Source of the DNA: Impatiens glandulifera
Lineage: Eukaryota > Streptophyta > Magnoliopsida > Ericales > Balsaminaceae
Reading direction: 5' to 3'
NCBI RefSeq assembly: GCF_907164915.1
Contig: NC_061869.1
Coordinates: forward strand, 24,598,676 to 24,662,675
DNA: 64,000 nt
Shown here: piece after piece, positions 11,601 through 22,634 of the stretch
Layout of the letters: every line of letters begins with the position of its first letter
Position numbering within the stretch: position 1 is the first letter of the stretch
Notes under the pieces: model-generated
The model's input: the letters and a program-made list of their open reading frames with translations, nothing else
Databases searched by the model: none
Told to the model about the DNA's origin: nothing
Position numbers and translations under genes: made by a program

Positions 11601-12940
11601 TGTGATTTGGAGAATACTCCTAAATTTTTTTAAAAGTTATGTGAATGCATGTATTCGAGATTTTTAGTCTTATACGAAATTTTCAAAAAAAAATCTTGAA
11701 AATTCTATTGACAAATTTTCCCTTAGGAGTGATTGAGGGCTTGAGATTGGATTTCTTGCCTTTAGTTTGCCTTAGGAAGCCTATTTATAGCCTCACATGG
11801 TCCGTTAATCGACCAAATAGATTGAATTTCAGTCAAAAGCCATCAATGATGTTTTGTCCATTCTTCATTCAGCTTGATCAATTAGACCATGATGAGGCCT
11901 ATGATCGTAGGTGAAATGATCATAGGGGTAGGGTGATCATTTTATCTATTGAATCAGCCGATATGGTGGATTAATGTCGAAGTTCCATCTTTGAGAAATA
12001 AAATATCTCAGCTAATCATCATTGTTGTTCTTTGTGGGGAAGAAGACAAACTAGGAGAGAAACAACGTCATTTCGGGCCAAAGCACGGATGCCTGGGCAT
12101 TTCGTCCGCATTTTGTCTACGCTTGTTCATTCTATTGTGTCTAGGCTAACGACGTTGAGGCGCACGTTAGTAGTTCCACTGCTTCACAAATGCGCGACTA
12201 TTTTGTTAGAGTGGGCGACGCGGCCGGCTCTCGTGCGTTCGATGAGTTTTCAACGCTTATCCAATGGTTGTAGGGTATGCTGCAATGAATCCTCTTAATT
12301 TTGGCAGCTACACATCACTCCCCATTTTCAGGCTTAAGGCTTGATTGAAATTAATTTTTCTTTCATCCCTTTGCCTTTGTTTTAATCTACAAAATATACC
12401 AAATATTTTTAATAAATATGCCATTTATTTTACCTATTTATTTTATTATTTGTATATTTTTGGGATTTAATAAATAATTTATTTGGGATAAAATAGATAT
12501 AATATTTATCCTAAATTATTTATTTTCATTTCTTATGATTCCTTGAAATTAATTTGAGATAAAATGAATATAATATTTATTTTAAATTATTTTATCATTT
12601 TTTAACCATTATTTTAATTAATTGGAATTTAATTATTACAATAATTAATTTAATTAATTATTTAATTGTGTTTTCACCTTAATTTTAATTATTTTAATTT
12701 TATTTATTCAATATAATTATTTTAAAATTTATAAATTGGGTTGGTAACACTTTAGTACTTACAACCCTATATATATAATTTATAATTTTAATGTATTTTA
12801 TTATAAACTATAATTTAATAAATAATGTTTTAAATGATATAAATTAAGTATATATATATATATATATTAATTATAAATTAAATAAATGTTTGACTATTTA
12901 AATGAAAATGAAAGTTTGACTCATGTTATCTTCGTATGAA
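8694..12940. other. Non-coding part of duplicated unit with two related LTR-like segments
   Basis: I see no gene. Two segments, about 10455-10760 and 11725-12010, are diverged relatives of each other. Each has GGCTTGAGAT, then CTATTTATAG (TATAAATAG on the minus strand), then a block on the pattern AAAAGCCAT(T/C)AATGA(C/T)GTTTTG, then GGGTGATCATTT and TCCATCTTTGAGAAAT. This looks like an old LTR pair or two related solo LTRs. The interval 9474-9680 has a 68-codon minus frame identical in both copies, explained by low divergence of the duplication. Confidence 0.5.
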
Positions 12941-12949
12941 CAAATTTGC

Positions 12950-13601
12950 TTCAATGGACACATGTCCTCTCTCAGTTGGATGAGCTCCAAAATAATGCCA
13001 CAAAAAATATCCATTGAAAACTGATCGTACTGAAGGAAGATTGTGCGCAAAATATTCTTGATTGTGGTGTACTGAAATAATAATGTGGCATTCTCTTATT
13101 CGATTAGTACATCCGCTATGTCAGACTACGCATAACGGATTCGGCATATGAGCTGGGAATATGCATCAGTTACATTCACAAGTAAGTAACCAAAAGCACT
13201 AGTCGGAGACACTTAATGAATTGAGTAGCCGAAATTCACAAGTAACCGGAAGCGCTTAATAAATGAATAGCCGAATAGGGAATTCATTCTGGATAACCGA
13301 GACTTCTAGCCGGGCGCGCATCTTTAATTAAATAAACGAACTTGGATAGATAGATAAATAGCCAGACGCGCATCCTCATTTATAGCCGAACTTGGATGGA
13401 GAATAAATAGTCGGAAGCGCTTCTTTATTTGTAGTCGAACCTAGATAGCAAATTATAAGCCAGAATCGCATATTTATTTCTAACCGAACCTGGATAGCAA
13501 TTCCGCTACGCTTTCTTCTAAGTTAGTCATGCACAAACACAATGTGACATAACTTAGTCTTATTTAGTGTACTTAAATTGATAGCCGATTTTAACCCAAC
13601 A
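12950..13601 (-). repeat. LTR-like remnant ending CCCAACA (copy A)
   Basis: The segment ends TTAACCCAACA at 13601 and is followed by ATTTCTCATTTTTTGATT, which on the minus strand is a polypurine tract running into TGTTGGG. It carries spaced short repeats of the AGCCGAA(C/T)TTGGATAG and AGCGCTT type between 13200 and 13500. It is best read as the decayed LTR of another minus-strand SIRE-like element. The left boundary is uncertain. Confidence 0.5.
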
Positions 13602-14154
13602 ATTTCTCATTTTTTGATTATTTAAACTAAATTATCAATACCCGGTAGTTTTATAACGTCGATTAATTATTCTAAGTTGATTAACGACTTTAATCTAACA
13701 AATGTCATTAATAACATGTGGTTACAAAACTTGGATGTCTTTTTAAAACTAATTATTATTTTTATTCTTAAAATGTGTTATTTCTCTAACAATAAATACA
13801 ATTAAATAGGTTAAATTTAACTCATTAGAATAATTTAAATGTTAAGAACCGAGATTAAGAGATTAAATTATACGAGTTTGATTCTCACTATAATGGTCTT
13901 AAGTTTAATCAATTCTCACTACGAGAGATCGTACTAACTTTCTAAATTAAAAAGAATAATGCGAAAAGTAAACAATAAGATTCATGGAATGTTCTGGTGT
14001 GTTTTTAGTTGTTTATAACATTTTATTATTTTTTACTATTGAAATAATTTTATGAAAATGTTTTTTTAAGAGTAATGATAGGGAATCAGAAAATTTATAA
14101 GGAATGGGGCAGTGATGCTGCAGCATTGCAGATGTCACCTTAAAAATATGACGT

Positions 14155-14565
14155 ATATCTCTCCATATATATAATATGGTTAATTTGGATATATATGTGA
14201 GAGTAAATGAATATTTGGGTCGGATTGTGGGTTGACCCGCCATAAACTTAAACGGTTAAAAATAAAATTAAAAATGGTACATGTATGTTTTGAACTTGTA
14301 ACCTAACAAAACAAATACAACCTTTTAAATAACTAAGCGAATAAGATTTTATATTTAAATTCTACACAAAATTTGGTGAATGCTCGACATTTAAAATAAT
14401 AATATATATATACATATATAATATTACTTAATTTGAATTTTTCAGGTCGATAGTTGTGGTTAATTTTGATATATATGTGAGAGTAAATGGATATTTGAGT
14501 TAGATCGTGGGTTGACCCGGCCATAAATTTGAAACGGTTAAAAATAAAAATAAAAATGTAATATA
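14155..14565. repeat. Two adjacent copies of a dispersed 'GGGTTGACCCG' repeat (copy A)
   Basis: Copies at about 14155-14395 and 14445-14565 share GGTTAATTTGGATATATATG, GTGGGTTGACCCG and an ACGGTTAAAAATAAAA tract. Relatives lie at 35128-35470, 53700-53935, 53990-54105 and 63412-63745. No coding capacity and no clear terminal repeats. Confidence 0.65.
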
Positions 14566-14699
14566 TATCGAATGTTGGAAATGTTGGGATGCACACGAAA
14601 AACATATATTACAAAATAAATTCAACAACAGCAAAATTACAATAATTTTAAAATATGTTCTCAATGTGTCTTATACACAAAATTATAAAATATTTTAAA

Positions 14700-15045
14700 A
14701 AATCATAGGTGGTTTAGCGGTTAAAGTGTTAATATTTCATACTTAATACTAGGGTTCGAATCCCTTTAAAAATAAATATTATATGTGGGTGCATGAATAT
14801 TGGCAGATGAAGCGGAAGAGATAACGTCGACTTGAGTAACGTAAACATTTGTGAGAAAACCTAAGATTTCGTCCACATAGGGTGATTTAGAGCATAAGTT
14901 CATGCCGAAAAGTGTAATCGAATAATGAGAATGTTGTCTTGAGTAAAGCAAACATTGGTGAGAAACATAATGGTTCGTCAACGGGGGTAATTTAGGGCTT
15001 AAGATCATGCTGAAATGTGTAATAGAATGTTTAAGAATGCACCCT
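14700..15045 (+). mobile_element. tRNA-derived SINE-like element (copy A)
   Basis: A pol III-type internal promoter is visible: A box TGGTTTAGCGG at 14710-14720 and a consensus B box GGTTCGAATCC at 14753-14763, 43 bp apart start to start. The sequence between does not fold as a tRNA and lacks an anticodon arm, so this is a tRNA-related SINE head or tRNA-like relic. The body contains two related segments with GTGAGAAAC and TTCGTC(C/A)AC. The 3' end is not defined. Confidence 0.55.
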
Positions 15046-15770
15046 TGAAGAGGGTTTAAGATCATGCAAAAGCCAAAAGGTATAGTCGAATACTTAAGTA
15101 TGGCATAAATTGAGTATAAATAGAGTTAATAATGCATGATTGATAGATAATTTAGATGATATATGTGGGTGCAAGATATTTTAATAATAATTTTTTTTAA
15201 TTTTAAAATTATTAATTATATATATATATATAATCCATGAAATATAATTAATATTTTTTATTTTAATTTATAATATTCATATATATATGTTAAGTTTTGA
15301 GTAATCGATTTTTTTTGTTATTGATATAAAAAAAATAAGACATTTAATATTTGAAATAATATTTTTGAAAGAAAGTTTAAAAGGAAAAATATCAAAATAT
15401 ATACCCTTGAAGACGGTTTAAGATCATTTAAAAGCCAAAAGGTATAGTCGAATACTTAAGTATGGCAGAAATTGAGTATAAATAGAGTTAATAATGCATG
15501 ATCGAAAGATAATTTAAATGATATATGTGGGTGCAAGATATTTTAATAATAATTTTTTTTTAATTTTAAAATTATTAATTATATATATATATATATATAT
15601 AATCCATAAAATATAATTAATATTTTTTATTTTAATTTATAATGTTCCTATATATATGTTAAGTTTTGAGTAAACGATTTTTTTTTGTTATTGATATAAA
15701 AAAAAATAAGACATTTAATATTTGAAATAATATTTTTGATAGAAGGTTTAAAAGGAAAAATATCAAAATA
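15046..15770 (+). repeat. Local tandem duplication of about 357 bp
   Basis: Two copies starting near 15046 and 15403 share ACCCTTGAAGA(G/C)GGTTTAAG, AGCCAAAAGGTATAGTCG, ATGATATATGTGGGTGCAAG and a long AT-rich tail. Copy B of the segmental duplication has only one copy (54578-55070), so this arose in copy A or was lost from B. Confidence 0.75.
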
Positions 15771-17889
15771 TATATATATATATATTTAATATATTATTAA
15801 TTAAAAAAAGTGAGATAAAACAATAAAAAAATGTTTGTTAAAGAACTTTATATACTTAATAAATTTAAAAATATAAATAAATCTATTGAATTTAATTTTA
15901 TAAATGAAAATATAAATAAATCTATTGAATTTAATTTTTAAAAAATATTTATATATAATAAAGTAAATACACTGAATCCATACTAGTTAATTTAACTTTA
16001 TTTAATTTTAAATTGTAAATTTTATTTAATAATTTTTTTTTCTTAAATTTTTTATTATTTAAATAAAAATTTTAATATTTTTTACTTCTTTACTTTTTTA
16101 TTATACATATTCACTTAATTTAAAATTAGATTTTTGTAGGAAAATCTTTTAATTATTAAGTTGTTTAAACTCAAACTACAATCAAACTTAAATTATTAAT
16201 ATTCCACCTAGATAAAAAAAAAAAATATATTATAATATAAAAGAAAAGTTATAATATTAGGCATTAGTTAATATATATCCTATAATAAATATTTTGTTAT
16301 AGATACAAGATTAATCATGTAATTTTATTTATTTTTATATTATTATATAAATAATATATCAAATTATATAATTCAATATTTATTATTAAAATATTATATT
16401 TATAAAAATAATGGTTTATTATTTATTGTTATAATTTATTTTTCTAACTTTAATTAAATCATAAAAAAATATTATTATTTTATATTTAATTTTTTACGAC
16501 CTATTATTAACATTTAAATTAAATAAATATAATTCAAATAAAAATTTAGATTATAATTAATTTTATAAATTTAATTATTGTGGATCAAAACAATTGTTCT
16601 AGAATAATGATGACAAGATCAAAATTTTACTGTATAGAGATTACTCTAATATATATTTTATTAAATAAAATGTCTTTATTGTACAAAAATTAGTGTAATA
16701 TTTATGTTTGATTTTATATTTTTTTTTCTTGTCAATTTAATTAACACCCACGTTTATTTTAACTTAGAGTGTTTTACTAAAAGGCTAATTTATAATTTTT
16801 TGTCTATAAGACCATTTTTATCCCTTGAACCAGGAATTGATAAATTTCAATTCCATGATCTACTTATCAATTTTAATTATATAAAAATAACTGAATTTTG
16901 ATTCAATTTAGGTTCTTATAAAGTTGAAAATATAATTCTAATTGAATGTATACACATTTAAACATTATCTTAAAATTAATTTTTAACTTTTTTTTCTCTC
17001 TAAATTTAAATATAATCAAACATTATTTTATTAAATATTATTAAATATAACCAAAACCTAGCCATTATTTTTATTTTTAATTAGAAAGTTAGGACAACCA
17101 TAATCTCCCCCTTTAATTTAAAATATTATTAGTTATGATTGAATTATGACTTATACAACAATTTTGAATTATGAGAGTGAGTTATACTCATAAAATTATT
17201 ATGAACTTTTTTTTATCAAATAAATATTTAAAAACCAAAAAAAATAATATTTCAAAATTAATCAAACAACAAACAAGCTTCATTGTCAATGGATTTAAAG
17301 ATAAGTCGTAGTTGTAAGAGGGTTAATATTAATTGTACATGGAATATAGCTAGTACTATTAAATCCTTTTTGGAACTTAGGTCTCATTGGTTTTGTTTAC
17401 ATAAAAAAGTCTATATCAAAATTGAAACATAATTTTTTACCATTCTTGACTCCATAACTTTCTTTATTGTGGCAGGATATACAAAAATTAATCTAAGTTA
17501 TTTAAATGATTTTATTTTTATTAATAGTAGTACACAATATTAATGAGACAATTTAATCTGTACAAAAAAAATAAATTAAAGTTTAACATATCATATCATC
17601 ATCAATATTAATATCAATCAGTTTTATATACGAAATCAAATGAGGGTTTATTAAGAGTTGTTGGGTTGTACACGTTACTCTATTGTCACATTGGTATACT
17701 CTTTGGACTGACCACTCAAATGGAGTTGCAGTTGATTATATATGACTTAAAGTTTATAATTTCGTTAGAATCTCCTCTTTTGAAATGTAAAACATGTCAA
17801 TAATTCATTATATCTTGTAACAATAAAAATATTTAATCAATTATTTATTAAAATATAAGATGCGTTAAACAAAATAGGTGGTGTCATTT
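15771..17889. other. AT-rich stretch without a recognisable feature
   Basis: Mostly A/T with short homopolymers and TA tracts. A 65-codon frame at 16704-16901 exists in both duplicates but lengthens and shifts in copy B, and is not supported as a gene. Copy B counterpart: 55070-57420. Confidence 0.5.
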
Positions 17890-18281
17890 AGGGGTGTAGA
17901 TGAGTCAAGTACTATATATACTATTCGATTTCGACTCGATTTTCATTATATATACTCGAACTCGATCGAGTACCAAAATTTATACTCGTACGCTCCTCGT
18001 TCAAAATTCGAGCTACTCAAGTTCGAATTTGAAAATTAATTTTTATTAATTAAAATTACATATTTTACTCGAGGTGTAATTATGGAAGATGAAGAGTGTG
18101 TAAGATCGATTTTCCTTTTTTAATTGTAAGAGAGAAAAGATGAAGGAGAATATATATAAATATATATATATTATAATATAATATATCTTATTACTTAAAC
18201 TCGATTCGAGCTTAGTTAAATCGAGTTTGAGTCGAGGTTTGACCGAGCTACTCACGACCATCTTGACTTGCTTACACCTTT
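17890..18281. mobile_element. MITE with AGGGGTGTAGATGAGTC ends (copy A)
   Basis: The left end AGGGGTGTAGATGAGTC and right end GACTTGCTTACACCTTT are imperfect inverses. The interior is filled with ACTCGA and TCGAGT words. hAT-like MITEs of plants commonly have this layout. Copy B at 57421-57932 is enlarged by a TA microsatellite. Confidence 0.55.
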
Positions 18282-18616
18282 AATTTATACGATATATTCT
18301 GTTAGAGATGTTAGTGTATATTAATATATATTATATACACTAATATACTCAATAAAAATGTACGATGTTTTAATTTTATTCGTAATAAAATAATTTAATT
18401 TTTAATGTGAAATTAAAAATATTTATTTTTTTAGAATAAAGACACGTGATTTTGGATTATGCGAACCAAGTTCAATGTCTACTACAAAAATTGTATTTGT
18501 ATTTTATAATTTATTATAAGATTGTGGTTAATATTGATTAATTAAAAAATAATAGATACAATTGTAATATTTATAAAATGTTGGATTAAAATATATTTTA
18601 TACTTACTATTTTAAT

Positions 18617-18625
18617 TATAAAAGG
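18617..18625 (+). promoter_or_regulatory. TATA-like box upstream of short ORF (copy A)
   Basis: TATAAAAGG lies 90 bp before the ATG of the 18707 ORF. The same motif lies at 58216-58224 in copy B, where about 150 bp of extra CCGCCGTC-containing leader separates it from the ATG. Position is suggestive only. Confidence 0.35.
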
Positions 18626-18706
18626 AGACCACCCCACCCCAAAGAAACCCTCACAATCATATTCCAGATCACTCAAAATTATCCAGAATTAGTTTCCATC
18701 GGAGTC

Positions 18707-18904
18707 ATGCGAAGATTTAAATACCGTGTAAGCGTAACTTCTAAAGAAGTTGATGTCTACGATGGTATATATAGAACAACGTGCATTGCTTGCTCCGAAA
18801 ATCTTATAGCAGCACCCGCCCCTTCTACTGAGCCCAACCCATGTCTCCTATTATGTGCGCTTGTAAATCAGACTCCAATTTTAAATTCTTTGAGCATTTC
18901 TTAG
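18707..18904 (+). CDS. Short conserved ORF of unknown function (copy A, 65 aa)
   Basis: The frame begins MRRFKYRVSV and contains SKEVDVYDGIYRTTCIACSE, then a proline-rich stretch (APAPSTEPNP), and ends with SLSIS. No family is recognised and there is no signal peptide. It is preserved in copy B (58464-58658) with a 3-bp in-frame length difference, and its 3' half recurs at 21152-21259. The changes between A and B that I can see all alter an amino acid, so there is no sign of purifying selection. It may be an exon fragment of a host gene captured in repeats, or a chance frame. Confidence 0.35.
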   Translation: MRRFKYRVSVTSKEVDVYDGIYRTTCIACSENLIAAPAPSTEPNPCLLLCALVNQTPILNSLSIS

Positions 18905-19394
18905 CATCTTCTGTTGTATTTGCTTGTATTAGTCATTTCAGCCTGAAAAAGGATGTAACAAATGAGATAGGGGTGTGAGCTTAGATCTTATTAGAAGTTT
19001 TTCGATTTGGTTTTTTAGTGTAGCTAGATGAATGTAACTGTAAATCCTTGTTGAAAATTTATATAAAATGTTTATTATATTTGTGTAATGACATGTTTTT
19101 TTTAATTGTTAATATGTTTTTGTTTTGGAAATTGATTTTGTTAGCTTACTTGTTATACAAATATAAATTTTTTGAGGAAATATAAACAAACTTAAAATGA
19201 GTTAACTGAAAACAAAAATAGATATATTGAAGGTTAATTTCCTAAAATAAAAAATAATTATTAATTTCATTAGTAATTAGCTAAACTATGCATCCAATAC
19301 CAAATCTCATTTTGGTAATATTAAAAAGATGGGGAAATCAGTTGTCCCATTTTAAATTCGAAACCTTAGAAAACGAGAGAAAAGCTCTGAAGAT

Positions 19395-19575
19395 TTTTAA
19401 GGAAGTGCGATCGGCACAGACGGCACGATAGGCACATCCACGACACGATCGGCATAGACGGCACGATATTGTCTTTGAATCGGAAGTCATAAAATCGGTG
19501 CTGAAATCAGGATTGATCAAAGGAAGTGCGATCGGCATAGGAGGCACGACACGATCGGCACGGGCGACATAATAG
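19395..19575. repeat. GC-richer 'GATCGGCAC/GGCACGA' repeat block (copy A, first)
   Basis: Irregular repetition of CGATCGGCA(C/T)AG and GGCACGA(C/T) words with a CACGATATTGTC motif. Related blocks: 21760-22090, 59155-59330, 60645-60800. No open frame of note. Confidence 0.6.
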
Positions 19576-19576
19576 G

Positions 19577-21151
19577 CAATGGCAGAGCTACATTGAGGGC
19601 TGCGTTGGGCTGTAGCCCAGTGTAAATCTTTTAAAATATTTTATATATATGTTTGACATATACAGCCTTGTCCAATTGGTTTTTCAGGCTAAATGTTATA
19701 CATGAGGTTAGGTGATCAAATCCTAGCCTCACTTTCTATTATAATTTCAATGAATTATTACACAAAATAAGGTGATCAAACCCTTTATATATATATATGT
19801 AAATAATAGTATTTATAAAACTACATTTATATAATAATTATAGATTATTAATTTGAATATAATTAATAATAAAAATGATTTAAAAAGGATAAAATATCTA
19901 TATAATATAAGGTTAGATTAAATGATTTAAAAAGGATAAAATATAAAGATTAAAATAATAATCTATATAATATAAGGTTAGATTAAAATAATAATCTATA
20001 TAATATAAGGTTAGATTAAAATAATAATCTATATAATATAAGGTTATATAAAATGATTTATAATCTATATAATATAAGGTTAGATTAAATGATTTAAAAA
20101 GGATAAAATATAAAGATTAAAATAATAATCTATATAATATAAGGTTAGATTAAAATAATAATCTATATAATATAAGATTATTAATTTGAATATAATTAAT
20201 AATAAAAATGATTTAAAAAGGATAAAATATAAAGATTAAAATAATAATCTATATAATATAAGGTTAGATTAAATGATTTAAAAAGGATAAAATATAAAGA
20301 TTAAAATAATAATCTATATAATATAAGGTTAGATTAAAATAATAATCTATATAATATAAGGTTAGATTAAAATAATAATCTATATAATATAAGGTTATAT
20401 AAAATGATTTATAATCTATATAATATAAGGTTAGATTAAATGATTTAAAAAGGATAAAATATAAAGATTAAAATAATAATCTATATAATATAAGGTTAGA
20501 TTAAAATAATAATCTATATAATATAAGGTTATATAAAATGATTTATATGCATTAATATTTTATAATCGTAATTTTGAGTGTCTGTTCATTTACCACAATT
20601 TTGTATTTTTATTTTTATTTATATTTTTTTGTTTACTTTTTATGTACATTCACACAAAAATTAGGCTAAAACTCATTAATTAGACTTGTATATTTTTTTT
20701 TATATTTTTTTTATATATTTAGTTTTTTATTATTTAAAACATAATTAATTTAACTTCTCATTTTGTTTTAATATATATTTTTTTAAATCAAGTATTCTTA
20801 TATTTTATTAGGTTTCGTATATTTATTTTATTTTAGTAAAAATATTTTTGGAACTGTTTAATTAATATGTTTACTTATTACTCATATTAGTTTAATACAT
20901 ATGGGAGGAAAAATTACCAATATTAAAGATATATCGAAAATATCGTACCACAGTATATCAAAAATATCAATTTTTAAGGTATACCGAAAAAAAGTAAGGT
21001 ATGTTACCATGTCGAATTTATTGGTACGATAAAGATATGAAATTTTTAAGATTTTGTTATATCGAGATATACCGAAATACCGAAATAGTATTTATAAGTT
21101 AATATATATTTATATATATATATAATACTTATAAGAAAATAATTAAATACT
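19577..21151. mobile_element. hAT-like element, right end missing (copy A)
   Basis: Begins CAATGGCAGAGCTACATT after ATAATAGG (19569-19576) like the complete element in copy B. It lacks the right terminus because the sequence switches to a second copy of the 18.8-kb block at 21152. It contains a 33-bp minisatellite expansion (19900-20545) and the left part of a nested 'GGTATACCGAAA' MITE (from about 20899). No transposase frame. Confidence 0.65.
19900..20545. repeat. AT-rich minisatellite, 33-bp core unit (expanded in copy A)
   Basis: Repeats of AATAATCTATATAATATAAG and GTTAGATTAA, interspersed with TGATTTAAAAAGGATAAAAT blocks in higher-order units of about 100-300 bp. Copy B retains only about 100 bp of this (59517-59620), so the array grew in A or shrank in B. 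Confidence 0.85.
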
Positions 21152-21259
21152 TCCGAAAATCTTATAGCAACACCCGCCCCTTCTACTGAGCCCAACCCAT
21201 GTCTCCTATGTGCGCTTTTAAATCAGACTCCAATTTTAAATTCTTTGAGCATTTCTTAG
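21152..21259 (+). pseudogene. 3' half of the short ORF, second partial copy in duplication copy A
   Basis: From TCCGAAAATCTTATAGCA onward this matches the 3' half of the 18707 ORF and its downstream sequence, continuing to about 21938. The break falls inside a MITE, so the 5' half is lost. Confidence 0.65.
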
Positions 21260-21759
21260 CATCTTCTGTTGTATTTGCTTGTATTAGTCATTTCAGCCTG
21301 AAAAAGGATATAACAAATGAGATAGGGGTGTCAGCTTAGATCTTATTAGAAGTTTTTCGATCTGGTTTTTAGTGTAGATAGATGAATGTAACTGTAAATC
21401 CTTGTTGAAAATTTATATAAAATGTTTATTATATTTGTTTAATGACATGTTTTTTTAATTATTAATATGTTTTTGTTTTGTAAATTGATTTTGTTAGCTT
21501 ACTTGTTATACAAATATAAAATTTTTGAGGAAATATAAACAAACTTAAAAGGAGTTAACTGAAAACAAAAATATATATATTGAAGGTTAATTTCCTAGAA
21601 TAAAAAATAATTATAAACTTCATTAGTAATTAGCTAAACTATGCATCTAATACCAAATCTCATTTTGGTAATATTAAAAAGATGGGTGAAATCGGTTGTC
21701 CCATTTTAAATTCAAAACCCTAGAAAGCGAGAGAAAAGCTCTAGAGAATTTTATAGAAG

Positions 21760-22090
21760 CGCGATCGGCACAGGAGACACGGTGGCACGATAGGCACATC
21801 CACAACACGGTCGACATAGGCGGCACGATATTGTCTTTGAATCGGAAGTCATAAAATCGGCGCCGAAATCAGCATTGATCAAAGGAAGTGCGATCGGCAT
21901 AGGAGGCACGACACGATCGGCACGGGCGGCATAATAGGCACAGACGACACAGCCCGATCTGCACGAACATCACAATATTGTATTAATCAAAGGAAGCGTA
22001 TTCGGCACAGGCGGCACGACACGATCAGCACAGGCAGCACAATAGGCACAAACGACACGACCCGATCTGCACGGACGACACGATATTGTC
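21760..22090. repeat. GC-richer 'GATCGGCAC/GGCACGA' repeat block (copy A, second, longer)
   Basis: A longer version of the block at 19395 with several extra units such as CCCGATCTGCACG and GGCACAAACGACACGA. It contains the uninterrupted hAT target site ATAATAGG at 21931-21938. Confidence 0.6.
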
Positions 22091-22335
22091 TAGCGACGTT
22101 CTGTTGTGTAGTTGGCTTTGATTGTTATTTCTGATTTTTTATTACTTTTGGCTGCTTTTTTGGGATCTGCTGGTTGCCGTTTATTGTGCAGTTTGTTGGG
22201 TTTTGCAACAGCAAAACTATGGATCTTCTTAGAAATCAAAACCTATAGCAAATCAGATTCCAAATCGTCTATGACGATAAACAGATTACCAAGAACTTAA
22301 ATAGCATAAAGCAATAAACGATAACACAATATACG

Positions 22336-22485
22336 GGGAAATTGGACGAAATGACCCTAAAAATAGGCCTATTTGCCTCCGTGGTCGGCAGAAAACTTAA
22401 ATTGATCTGTTGACCACTTAATTTTTTTTGGACGAAATTACCCTTTTCGCGTAACGCGAAGGGACTTCGCGTTTCGCGAAGTGAG
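22336..22485 (+). repeat. Left terminal inverted repeat of the MULE
   Basis: It starts GGGAAATTGGACGAAATGAC and matches the inverse of 28602-28751 with few changes apart from a diverged 30-bp segment. The inner part holds two CpG-rich palindromes: TTCGCGTAACGCGAA (22446-22460) and ACTTCGCGTTTCGCGAAGT (22464-22482). Confidence 0.93.
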
Positions 22486-22634
22486 ACGCTGTGAAAAGTC
22501 CAGAATATCCTTACTATATAATAAAATCCGGCCATCTTTTTTTCATTTCTTTTCTTCCCTTCTCTTTCTTCCCTTCCGCTTTTCTCCTCCTTCTCTCTAA
22601 TCTCGTCGGCGACGGACTTAAACGGCGGCACTCA

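Noticed and set aside
11645..12298. Overlapping plus-strand frames of 66-89 codons, also in copy B
   Set aside because: Frames differ in length between copies (89 against 103 codons), with stops shifted by indels; the sequence is better explained as an LTR-like remnant.
14706..14766. tRNA gene
   Set aside because: A and B boxes are present, but I could not form acceptor, anticodon and T stems, and copy B has lost part of the A box.
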